DNA of 8,162 nt from VMGX01 sp041658885 (GCA_041658885.1 JBAZZJ010000013.1:1-8162); one strand, 5' to 3'; positions 1-5,497 are shown, counted from the first letter of the stretch. The notes: generated from the letters alone by a model not told the origin. Numbers and translations are program-made.

Positions 1-516
1 AATTAAAGAAGTTTTATCATATATCTTACTAACATTACCAATAGGAATATTACCATTAGCATAAACCAAATCTCTTTCCTTAATTCCCACATTATTCCCT
101 ATGTCTATTATTATAGTGTCATATGGAGAATGGTTTGGTTTAGTTAAAATATTTCCCAATATAAAATTATTTTTTATTGGGAGACGACCAAGTATTTCTT
201 TTAATTCATTATTTTCATCTTTCAAAATTTGATAATCAATCATTGATAATCTAGTATTTAAATTTTCTTCTATCAGGCTATAGTTTTCATTAGAAATCGC
301 AGCTTTTGTTTTAAGTAAATAATTAATATTATAAAAACCACTAGTTATAAATTTTTCAACTTTCCATATTGGTCTGCCAACAAAATTAAATAATTTACCA
401 GACAAACTCAAAACTCCCAGAGCTGATAAAATAAAAAATATACCAAAACCAATTACGCTTTGAATAATTTTTTTTCTTCTTTCTATTTGTTTTTTATTTT
501 GGAACTGATGTGTCAT
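1..516 (-). CDS. mreC: MreC, rod shape-determining protein (N-terminal part, cut by window start)
   Basis: The minus-strand frame is open for 172 codons from the ATG at 516 to the window edge. The protein has a lysine/arginine-rich cytoplasmic start (residues 7-16), one membrane helix at about 19-38, and a polar, probably coiled-coil stretch at about 62-110. The start of the MreC beta domain follows (DTIIIDIGNNVGIKERDLV at 133-151, then GNIPIGNVSKIYD), where the family has its D-x-G-x-x-x-G-V-x-x-x-D-x-V pattern. MreC is a bitopic protein that links cytoplasmic MreB filaments to the wall-elongation enzymes outside the membrane. The ATG lies inside mreB, giving a 23-base out-of-frame overlap and suggesting translational coupling. 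An AAGGAAG sequence lies about 15 bases upstream, rather far for a ribosome site. The C-terminal beta domain is beyond the window. Confidence 0.85.
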   Translation of the reverse strand, partial: MTHQFQNKKQIERRKKIIQSVIGFGIFFILSALGVLSLSGKLFNFVGRPIWKVEKFITSGFYNINYLLKTKAAISNENYSLIEENLNTRLSMIDYQILKDENNELKEILGRLPIKNNFILGNILTKPNHSPYDTIIIDIGNNVGIKERDLVYANGNIPIGNVSKIYDKTSLI

Positions 517-1540
517 CTGTATTTAATAAAACTTCCTTAAAGGATTCGAATTCGTCAAGAACAACCCCCGTTCCGCGCGCGACAGCCGTAAGAGGGTCTT
601 CTGCTATATAAATTGGTATTTTAAGAACATTTTGTATCATAACATCAAGACCCCTAAGCAATGCCCCGCCGCCAGAAAGAATCAAACCCCGATGAATAAT
701 ATCCGATATAAGTTCTGGTGGTGTAGTTTCTAAAACTTCTTTAATACCATCTACAAGACTGAGGACTGAAGGCATAATGGCTTCACGAATATCTGAGTCG
801 GTTACTATCACCTGTCTAGGTAAACCGGTAACAAGGTCTCTTCCTCTAACTTCTGCTTCCATAGGATTACCTTCTAATACCCCACCTATAGCAATTTTTA
901 TATTTTCAGCCGTTCTCTCTCCTATTAAAAGTTTAAACTCATCTTTCATATAATTAACTATATTTGTATTTAATAAATCTCCAGCAATTTTTAAATTTTT
1001 TGAACAAACAACTCCAGAAAGAGATATAACTGCAATATCCGTCGTCCCACCTCCTATATCCACAATAACTGAACCAATAGCATCTTTGACTGGCAAACGT
1101 ATTCCAATAGCTGCAGACATTGGTTCCTCTATAATATAAACTTCTCGAGCCCCGGCAGAATGGGCGGCATCTTCTACGGCCCGAATTTCAACGTTTGTAA
1201 TACCAGTTGGTACCCCTACAATAACTCTTGGACGAATAAATTTTTTAGATATTTTTTCTGCTTTATTAATAAGGTAAGTAAGCATCTCTTCTGTGACTTC
1301 AAAATCAGAAATAACACCATCTACAATAGGGCGAACTGCACGAATATGCCCTGGAGTACGACCAAGCATTTGCTTGGCTTCTGTTCCAACCGCGACAATC
1401 TGACCGGTCTTCTGGTTAATAACAACTACTGAAGGTTCATTAATGACAATTCCATGTCCTTTCAAATAGACCAATGTGCTAGTTGTTCCTAAATCAATAC
1501 CGATATCATTTGAAAACATTTTGTAGAATTTTTTAAACAT
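494..1540 (-). CDS. mreB: MreB, actin-like rod shape-determining protein
   Basis: At 348 residues the protein is full length for bacterial MreB. The actin-fold ATP site is complete: phosphate-1 loop DIGIDLGTTSTLVY (12-25), the IIEEPMSAA segment with the catalytic-region glutamate (136-144), phosphate-2 loop DIGGGTTD (161-168) and adenosine motif LSGGGALLRG (288-297). The N-terminus before the first loop is short and basic (FKKFYK), as expected for the membrane-touching end. MreB forms membrane-bound filaments that guide lateral peptidoglycan synthesis. The gene lies 19 bases after proS and overlaps mreC, so it is probably read from the proS promoter. No Shine-Dalgarno sequence is visible before the ATG. 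Met8 is a possible later start, but the longer form keeps the basic tip and is preferred. Confidence 0.96.
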   Translation of the reverse strand: MFKKFYKMFSNDIGIDLGTTSTLVYLKGHGIVINEPSVVVINQKTGQIVAVGTEAKQMLGRTPGHIRAVRPIVDGVISDFEVTEEMLTYLINKAEKISKKFIRPRVIVGVPTGITNVEIRAVEDAAHSAGAREVYIIEEPMSAAIGIRLPVKDAIGSVIVDIGGGTTDIAVISLSGVVCSKNLKIAGDLLNTNIVNYMKDEFKLLIGERTAENIKIAIGGVLEGNPMEAEVRGRDLVTGLPRQVIVTDSDIREAIMPSVLSLVDGIKEVLETTPPELISDIIHRGLILSGGGALLRGLDVMIQNVLKIPIYIAEDPLTAVARGTGVVLDEFESFKEVLLNTDDTSVPK

Positions 1541-1559
1541 GATAAATAGCTACTAACAA

Positions 1560-2819
1560 CTAGGAACTAGCTTCTAGTAAATTAAATAAATCTTCTTTAT
1601 TAACTATCTTTCCTTTTTCATCTGTTCTTTTTTTAATTTCAAAACCTCCATCGTTCAAACTACGCTTTGAAACAACAATCCGATAAGGTATACCAATTAA
1701 ATCGGCATCGGCAAATTTCTCCCCTGCCGAAATATTTTTGCGGTCATCATATAACACCTCGATTCCTTTCTGCAGTAATTCTTCATAGAGTTTATTCGCT
1801 TCATGATTCGTTTTATCATCATCGCCCAAAGCCAGCAAATGAACTTTAAATGGAGCCACTGATTCCGGCCAAATAATACCTTTACCATCAGAAAGTACTT
1901 CAACAATGGTTCCCATAAGTCTTTCTAACCCAATTCCATAACTACCCATTACGGCTAATTTTTCTTTTCCATTTTCATCCTTATATTTCAAGTCGAAAGG
2001 TTCCGAAAATCTTGTCCCAAGTGAAAAAATATTCCCTACCTCAATTGCTCTTTTCTCTATCAATTTGTCTTTTTCTAGACCTAAGCTTTTTAGAACTTCA
2101 TCTTCATAAACTTCTTTGTTTACTGCAATACTCTTATCTTCATCGATATATATTGTATCCTCTCCAGCTCCTGTAACTGTTTGAAATTCGTGTGAAAATT
2201 TTGAGAAGGAGGCACCTGAGGCAAAAGTCATATAAGTTAAATGCCCGATTCCAACTCTTCCAAATATATTTTTATAAGCGAGTTTGGCTTTCTCGTAGAA
2301 CTCATTATGCTCCTCCTCGCTCTTTGAAAAAGAGTAAAGCGCTTTCCAGTAGAATTCTCTTCCTCTTAAAATCCCAGATTTGCTCCTTGTCTCATTTCTA
2401 AAGATACTTTTAAAATCATAAGGGTAAACAGGTAAATCTTTGTAAGAATTTATATATTGTTTTAAAATATTTGAATATGCTTCTTCATTAGTAAAAGATA
2501 AACCAACCTCTCCTCCATTTTTAAATTTCGTTTTGAACCAATTATCTACCACTTCATCACTCCATCTTCCAGACTTTTCCCAAATTTCTTTATTTTGAAG
2601 TATAGAGGTTTTCATTTCTTGGCCACCAATTGCATCCATTTCTTCACGAATAATATTTTCGATTTTTTTTATAACACGAAACCCTAACGGCAAATAAGAG
2701 TAAACCCCGGCCATTTCTTTATTTATAAATCCTGCCTTTATTAGAAGCTCAGCATTAAGAGAAACCTCATCAGTCGGGCTTTCCTTTTTGGTTTTAGTAA
2801 ACAAATGTGATTGTTTCAT
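1560..2819 (-). CDS. proS: Prolyl-tRNA synthetase, short form without editing insertion
   Basis: This class II synthetase charges tRNA-Pro. Visible parts are motif 1 (about 37-67, AGVYSYLPLGFRVIKKI), the TNEEA loop (110-114), motif 2 (FRNETRSKSGILRGREF, 140-156), the SHEFQT segment (209-214), EVGNIFSLGT (260-269), motif 3 (GSYGIGLERLMG, 292-303) and the C-terminal anticodon-binding domain (about 322-419, with DDRKNISAGEKF and ADLIGIPYRIVV). At 419 residues it is much shorter than the roughly 570 of E. coli ProRS. The space between motifs 2 and 3 is too small for the INS editing domain, so cis-editing of Ala-tRNA-Pro should be absent. After motif 2 the usual K-D-x-Y-S-F reads KALYSF, with alanine in place of aspartate. 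It is first in a run with mreB and mreC. The ATG lies 9 bases below a likely -10 box. Confidence 0.95.
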   Translation of the reverse strand: MKQSHLFTKTKKESPTDEVSLNAELLIKAGFINKEMAGVYSYLPLGFRVIKKIENIIREEMDAIGGQEMKTSILQNKEIWEKSGRWSDEVVDNWFKTKFKNGGEVGLSFTNEEAYSNILKQYINSYKDLPVYPYDFKSIFRNETRSKSGILRGREFYWKALYSFSKSEEEHNEFYEKAKLAYKNIFGRVGIGHLTYMTFASGASFSKFSHEFQTVTGAGEDTIYIDEDKSIAVNKEVYEDEVLKSLGLEKDKLIEKRAIEVGNIFSLGTRFSEPFDLKYKDENGKEKLAVMGSYGIGLERLMGTIVEVLSDGKGIIWPESVAPFKVHLLALGDDDKTNHEANKLYEELLQKGIEVLYDDRKNISAGEKFADADLIGIPYRIVVSKRSLNDGGFEIKKRTDEKGKIVNKEDLFNLLEASS

Positions 2820-2828
2820 ATATTCCCC

Positions 2829-2857
2829 ATATTACCCTAAAAACGTCCTCCAGTCAA
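2829..2857 (-). promoter_or_regulatory. Sigma70-like promoter for proS, nearly leaderless
   Basis: On the minus strand, TTGACT (2857-2852, 5/6 to consensus) is followed after exactly 17 bases by TAATAT (2834-2829, 4/6). Transcription would begin near 2822, only a few bases before the proS ATG at 2819. The GGGGA just before the ATG would then be largely outside the message. The box match is moderate and the start point is inferred. Confidence 0.45.
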
Positions 2858-2878
2858 AAAACAAAAAGATAGGTAGGT

Positions 2879-2907
2879 TTGCAAAATAATACTTTTTCTG
2901 GTACTAT
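2879..2907 (+). promoter_or_regulatory. Possible promoter upstream of rpsB
   Basis: TTGCAA (2879-2884) and TACTAT (2902-2907) are separated by 17 bases; each matches consensus at 4 of 6 positions. Transcription from here would enter the hairpin at 2927-2945 within about 15 bases, so this would give an attenuated leader. A TACAAT box at 3005-3010 is an alternative that would start the message near 3017, just ahead of the hairpin at 3021, but it has no recognisable -35 box. Which is used cannot be decided from sequence. Confidence 0.25.
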
Positions 2908-2926
2908 ATTAAGACGTTCCGTGAGG

Positions 2927-2954
2927 CCTGCCTGCGGTAGGCAGGGATTTTTTT
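2927..2954 (+). terminator. GC-rich hairpin with T-run (terminator-like)
   Basis: CCTGCC (2927-2932) pairs with GGCAGG (2940-2945), extended inward by one T-A and one G-T pair around a CGG loop. Seven T residues follow at 2948-2954. The T-run is on the plus strand, so it would act on plus-strand transcription, yet no plus-strand gene ends here. It could be an attenuator in the rpsB leader, the end of a very short RNA, or a dispersed GC-rich palindrome. The rest of 2820-3020 is AT-rich and holds no gene I can see. Confidence 0.45.
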
Positions 2955-3020
2955 AAATAAAATAACCTTGTAAATAAGCTGGAATGCTTAAAAACGGATA
3001 GTATTACAATTAATCACAGA

Positions 3021-3077
3021 CCGCATGTCTGACATAGGGACAAATTTTTTATGAAAGACCCTATGTCAGACATGTGG
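3021..3077 (+). promoter_or_regulatory. Long hairpin in the rpsB leader (element 1)
   Basis: Bases 3021-3039 pair with 3059-3077 in a 19-bp stem; 18 are Watson-Crick pairs and one is G-T (3023/3075). The 19-base loop begins ACAAATTTTTTA and ends AAAGA. The stem ends 11 bases before the rpsB ATG at 3089, and its last bases are GG of a TGGA that is the only purine-rich candidate ribosome contact. The loop, the GGG/CCC closing pairs and the 3' flank match the element before tsf (3792-3850), while the stem sequence differs with pairing kept. I infer a structured translational control element or a mobile palindrome; no known leader family was recognised. Confidence 0.7.
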
Positions 3078-3088
3078 ATAACATAAAA

Positions 3089-3784
3089 ATGAGTACACAA
3101 AATATTATAGAAGAAATGTTTCGTTCCGGTGTTCATTATGGATATTCCAAAAGTCGTCGACACCCATCCACAACCCCTTACATTTTTGCCACAAAAAATG
3201 GAGTAGATATTATAGATATTGAAAAAACCCAAGAACTTCTTGAAAAAGCCCTTGAAGCTGTTTCAAAATTTGCAGCTAGTGGTAAAACAATTTTATTTAT
3301 TGGGACAAAACCTGAAGCGCGTCAACAAATTATTGAAACGGCTCTTGCTCTTAATATGCCTTATGTTTCAGAACGTTGGATTGGTGGAGCACTGACAAAT
3401 TTCCCTGAAATAAAAAAAAGAATAGTAAAATTACTAGACCTTCGAAGTCAAAAAGAGAAAAAAGAACTTGATAAATATACTAAAAAAGAGAGATTGTTAA
3501 TTGATAAAGAAATGGATGATATGACAAAAAACTTTCAAGGATTAACTGGTATAACTCGTACTCCTGATGCTGTTTTTGTTGTTGACTCCAAGAAAGAACA
3601 CATAGCAGTAACAGAAGCTAGAAAAATGAATCTTCTCGTCATTGCTCTTTTAAATACAGATTGTAATTTAAAACAAATACAATACCCTATTGTAGCAAAT
3701 GATGCTTCGGTTTCTAGTGTTACTTTTTTCTTATTAAAAATTAAGGAAGCATATACTAATGGAGCAAAAGGTCTTACAAAATAA
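3089..3784 (+). CDS. rpsB: Ribosomal protein S2
   Basis: S2 is a protein of the 30S subunit. Family landmarks are SGVHYGYSKSRRHPSTTPYIFATKNGVDIIDIEKT (13-47), FIGTK (70-74), RWIGGALTNF (96-105), the helical coiled-coil insertion (about 118-150), and TPDAVFVVDSKKEHIAVTEARKMNLLVIALLNTDC (158-192) ending in YPIVANDASVSSV. The ATG at 3089 gives 231 residues and places G-V-H at 14-16, as in E. coli S2 (13-15). The upstream in-frame GTG at 3074 would lie inside the hairpin stem and add five residues, so it is disfavoured. The usual TNCDP reads TDCNL here. tsf follows 77 bases later in the conserved rpsB-tsf order, with a second hairpin in the gap. Confidence 0.95.
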   Translation: MSTQNIIEEMFRSGVHYGYSKSRRHPSTTPYIFATKNGVDIIDIEKTQELLEKALEAVSKFAASGKTILFIGTKPEARQQIIETALALNMPYVSERWIGGALTNFPEIKKRIVKLLDLRSQKEKKELDKYTKKERLLIDKEMDDMTKNFQGLTGITRTPDAVFVVDSKKEHIAVTEARKMNLLVIALLNTDCNLKQIQYPIVANDASVSSVTFFLLKIKEAYTNGAKGLTK

Positions 3785-3791
3785 ATAAGGG

Positions 3792-3850
3792 CCATAGGTC
3801 GGACCTAGGGACAAATTCTTTAAACAGAAGACCCTAGGTCCGACCTATGG
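3792..3850 (+). promoter_or_regulatory. Long hairpin between rpsB and tsf (element 2)
   Basis: Bases 3792-3810 pair with 3832-3850 in a perfect 19-bp stem around a 21-base loop that begins ACAAATTCTTTA and ends AGAAGA. The stem ends 11 bases before the tsf ATG at 3862, the same spacing as element 1 before rpsB. Its sequence (CATAGGTCGGACCTAGGG on the left arm) differs from element 1 but stays fully complementary. No T-run follows, so it is not a simple intrinsic terminator. A role in setting tsf translation relative to rpsB, or in mRNA processing, is inferred. Confidence 0.7.
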
Positions 3851-3861
3851 ACAACAAAAAT

Positions 3862-4644
3862 ATGTCAACAAAAATAACAGTAGAATTAGTGAAAGAATTA
3901 AGAGATAGAACAGGAGTATCAGTAATGCAATGTAAAAATGCGCTTGAAGAAGCAGGTGGTGATATGGAGAAAGCTCTCATTGTTCTTAAGAAAAAATCTA
4001 ATAGTATTGCCATGAAAAAAGCTGAGCGTAATGCAAAAGATGGAATTGTTATTGTCAAAGAAGCTAGTAATAAAGCTTTGTTATTAGCTCTTCACACCGA
4101 AACAGATTTTGTGGCTAAAAATAGCGATTTCGTGAATCTGGCAAATCAACTCGCTGATTTAGCTCTTAAAGAAGGAATAGATGTTATGAAAGTCAAATCA
4201 TTAGACATGATAAATGAGATCGTCCAAAAAGTTGGCGAAAAAATTGAACTTAGCCGAGTTGAAGAAGTTATCGGTTCTGTTATTGGTAATTATATTCATA
4301 ATAATAAAAGTGCTGTTATTGTATCATTATCTTCAGGGACAAAAGAATTAGCTCGCGATATAGCTATGCATATAGCTGCAATGAAACCAGCATATACAAC
4401 TAAAGAAGAAATTACAGAAGAAGATAAAAAGAAAGTTATAGAAGTTTTTGAAAAAGAAGTTGGAGAATCAGATAAGTCAGAAGAAATTAAAAAGAAAATG
4501 CTTGAAGGAAAACTATCTACTTATTTCAAAGAGCAAACACTTATGGACCAAATATTTATCAAAAATCCTGAAGTGACTATAGAAACTCTGCTTAAGAATA
4601 ATAACGCGAAGCTATTATCTTTTATCTACGAATCAATTAATTAA
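3862..4644 (+). CDS. tsf: Elongation factor Ts
   Basis: EF-Ts is the guanine nucleotide exchange factor for EF-Tu. The N-terminal UBA-like domain is clear (TVELVKELRDRTGVSVMQCKNALEEAGGDMEKAL, about 6-39), followed by the TDFVAKN core motif at 81-87, whose Asp-Phe pair is the exchange element in E. coli EF-Ts (Asp80, Phe81). The dimerisation-type core continues to the end (LARDIAMHIAAMKPAY). The ATG at 3862 gives 260 residues and puts the Asp-Phe pair at 82-83. The in-frame ATG at 3847 falls inside the hairpin stem and would shift this by five, so it is disfavoured. The gene belongs to the rpsB-tsf operon, and one base separates its stop from the next gene. Confidence 0.95.
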   Translation: MSTKITVELVKELRDRTGVSVMQCKNALEEAGGDMEKALIVLKKKSNSIAMKKAERNAKDGIVIVKEASNKALLLALHTETDFVAKNSDFVNLANQLADLALKEGIDVMKVKSLDMINEIVQKVGEKIELSRVEEVIGSVIGNYIHNNKSAVIVSLSSGTKELARDIAMHIAAMKPAYTTKEEITEEDKKKVIEVFEKEVGESDKSEEIKKKMLEGKLSTYFKEQTLMDQIFIKNPEVTIETLLKNNNAKLLSFIYESIN

Positions 4645-4645
4645 T

Positions 4646-5047
4646 ATGGGAATAATTATAATTCTTTTTTTAATAGCAATCATCTTGGCATTTGGTATGC
4701 TAATGTTTCGAGCTTGGGAAATAAAAACAACACAAATTGAAAAACCTCTATCAACCCAAAACATATTTCCAGAAATATATTTTCGACACGTGGAAAAGTT
4801 TATGTTATATTTAACTAAACATGTAATTCAATGGATTGTGTTAATGATAGTAAAATTTTGGTTTATTATTTACGCAAAAACAAAGAAATGGACTGGAAAA
4901 AATTTACCTAAAATATATGAGTTTTTCAAGGAAAAAACAAAAGATATCAGCCAACAAGAAAATTCATTTATTCAAAGAGCTATCCTAGAGTCAAAAATTA
5001 AAATTAAACACATCCGAGAAAAAATAAGAAGAGACCACGAAGAATAA
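4646..5047 (+). CDS. Small two-helix membrane protein of unknown function
   Basis: I do not recognise a family for this 133-residue protein. A very hydrophobic N-terminal helix (about 3-21, IIIILFLIAIILAFGMLMF) is followed by a short loop, a second hydrophobic segment (about 57-77, TKHVIQWIVLMIVKFWFIIYA), and a charged C-terminal third (81-133) rich in Lys, Arg and Glu and likely helical. There are no cysteines and no catalytic motif. The ATG is one base after the tsf stop (TAATATG), so translation is probably coupled, and it is likely the last gene of the rpsB-tsf transcript. The basic tail suggests a cytoplasmic C-terminus that could contact nucleic acid or ribosomes, but that is speculation. 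The codon pattern and absence of stops support a real gene. Confidence 0.75.
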   Translation: MGIIIILFLIAIILAFGMLMFRAWEIKTTQIEKPLSTQNIFPEIYFRHVEKFMLYLTKHVIQWIVLMIVKFWFIIYAKTKKWTGKNLPKIYEFFKEKTKDISQQENSFIQRAILESKIKIKHIREKIRRDHEE

Positions 5048-5058
5048 GCAAAAAAATG

Positions 5059-5082
5059 ATTAAATATGCCGCTTTAGCTCAG
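5059..5082 (+). repeat. Direct repeat, left copy (tRNA-Thr 5' end plus flank)
   Basis: Bases 5059-5082 match 5404-5427 at 23 of 24 positions, and 5062-5082 match 5407-5427 perfectly over 21. The repeat covers nine bases of upstream flank and tRNA-Thr positions 1-15. Recombination between the copies would delete 345 bases, including the GIY-YIG gene, and leave the intact tRNA directly downstream of the membrane protein gene. Confidence 0.9.
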
Positions 5083-5136
5083 CCCCGACGAAGCATAACT
5101 TGTCGGGGAGCCGACTGAAACGTCGGCTTTGGTAGA
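5068..5136 (+). pseudogene. Partial tRNA-Thr 5' fragment, interrupted
   Basis: GCCGCTTTAGCTCAG (5068-5082) and TTGGTAGA (5129-5136) together equal positions 1-23 of the intact tRNA-Thr at 5413, with no mismatch. The 46 bases between them are a double hairpin. After position 23 similarity stops and the sequence runs into the GIY-YIG gene. There is no anticodon arm, T arm or 3' acceptor strand, so it cannot be a working tRNA. It looks like the remnant left on one side of an insertion or partial duplication. Confidence 0.85.
5083..5128 (+). repeat. 46-base double hairpin inserted in the tRNA fragment
   Basis: Two back-to-back GC-rich hairpins fill this stretch with no spare base: CCCCGAC/GTCGGGG (5083-5089 with 5102-5108, 12-base loop) and AGCCGAC/GTCGGCT (5109-5115 with 5122-5128, 6-base loop). 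They share the core CCGAC/GTCGG. The segment is precisely the interruption between tRNA positions 15 and 16 of the fragment. Its GC content is far above its surroundings. It may be a small dispersed palindromic element. It could also serve as a weak terminator for the rpsB-tsf transcript, although only a short T-run follows. Confidence 0.75.
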
Positions 5137-5143
5137 AAATAAA

Positions 5144-5422
5144 ATGGGATACGTTTATATATTACAAAATGAAAGAGGAAATTATTATATTGGAAGCACA
5201 ACCGATATAGAAAGAAGGTTTAAACAGCACCAGTCAGGTCAGACACATTCAACAAAGAGAATGGGAAAACTGAAATTAATTTTTTCACAAAAATTTGATA
5301 CATTGGAGGAAGCAAGGTATACTGAACTAATGTTGAAAAAGTTGAAAAGACATGATTATATAGAAAAGATAGTAAATGACGGTTTTATAAAAATAATAAC
5401 AAAATCAAATATGCCGCTTTAG
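5144..5422 (+). CDS. Single-domain GIY-YIG nuclease
   Basis: The protein is 92 residues and consists almost entirely of a GIY-YIG nuclease domain of the small stand-alone type (UPF0213/YhbQ-like). Residues YVYIL (3-7) stand for GIY, YYIGST (14-19) for YIG, RR (24-25) includes the catalytic arginine position, and Glu61 in TELMLKKL matches the metal-binding glutamate. Such proteins are DNA endonucleases or structure-specific nucleases; the substrate here is unknown. The ATG at 5144 is chosen because the domain begins at once after it. The in-frame TTG at 5129 lies within the duplicated tRNA fragment. The last codons and the TAG stop (5420-5422) are formed by the tRNA 5' flank and tRNA positions 1-10, so gene and tRNA overlap by ten bases. 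Its place between tRNA repeats suggests a mobile cassette. Confidence 0.85.
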   Translation: MGYVYILQNERGNYYIGSTTDIERRFKQHQSGQTHSTKRMGKLKLIFSQKFDTLEEARYTELMLKKLKRHDYIEKIVNDGFIKIITKSNMPL

Positions 5423-5427
5423 CTCAG
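5404..5427 (+). repeat. Direct repeat, right copy (flank and 5' end of intact tRNA-Thr)
   Basis: This is the second copy of the repeat at 5059-5082, here continuous with the complete tRNA. It also encodes the end of the GIY-YIG protein (SNMPL and stop). The single difference in 24 is T at 5061 against C at 5406. Confidence 0.9.
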
Positions 5428-5485
5428 TTGGTAGAGCAACGCTTTTGTAAAGCGAAGGTCCTCAGTTCGAGTCTGAGAAGCGGCT
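5413..5485 (+). tRNA. tRNA-Thr (anticodon UGU)
   Basis: The 73 bases fold as a complete cloverleaf. The acceptor strands are GCCGCTT/AAGCGGC, the D stem GCTC/GAGC with loop AGTTGGTA, the anticodon stem ACGCT/AGCGA, the anticodon loop TTTGTAA with anticodon TGT (34-36), the T stem CTCAG/CTGAG with loop TTCGAGT, and the discriminator base T. The anticodon reads ACA and other threonine codons. One oddity is an A-A mismatch at 27-43, the top of the anticodon stem. CCA is not encoded (TCATAA follows), so it must be added enzymatically. The first ten bases overlap the end of the GIY-YIG gene, and copies of the 5' and 3' ends flank the gene. Confidence 0.96.
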
Positions 5486-5497
5486 CATAAGAAAAAT

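Noticed and set aside
1160..1432. Plus-strand open frame opposite mreB
   Set aside because: It is a shadow of mreB with no family features. The same holds for frames opposite or across proS (1667-1849, 1697-1906, 2192-2401), rpsB (3014-3232, 3535-3795), tsf (3834-4058) and the thioredoxin-like gene (6108-6329).
1541..1580. Repeated CTAG words between mreB and proS as an operator
   Set aside because: Three short CTAG-containing words in AT-rich sequence, partly coding, do not form a convincing dyad.
3074..3088. GTG start for rpsB giving five more residues
   Set aside because: It lies in the hairpin stem, and the ATG at 3089 gives the family-typical N-terminus and motif spacing.
3021..3850. 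CRISPR-like repeat and spacer arrangement
   Set aside because: There are two hairpins 771 bases apart with a gene between them and no regular spacing.
3792..3850. Intrinsic terminator between rpsB and tsf
   Set aside because: No T-run follows the stem, and tsf begins 11 bases later.
3847..3861. ATG start for tsf giving five more residues
   Set aside because: It lies in the hairpin stem. The ATG at 3862 puts the Asp-Phe exchange pair at 82-83, close to the E. coli numbering.
5068..5140. A second tRNA gene beginning at 5068
   Set aside because: Only positions 1-23 are present and they are interrupted; there is no anticodon or T arm.
5129..5143. TTG start for the GIY-YIG gene
   Set aside because: These bases are the duplicated tRNA positions 16-23 plus a few more, and the nuclease domain begins right at the ATG at 5144.
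5083..5427. Group I intron in tRNA-Thr with a GIY-YIG homing enzyme
   Set aside because: The unit is 345 bases and mostly coding, leaving no room for an intron core, and the downstream tRNA is complete by itself.
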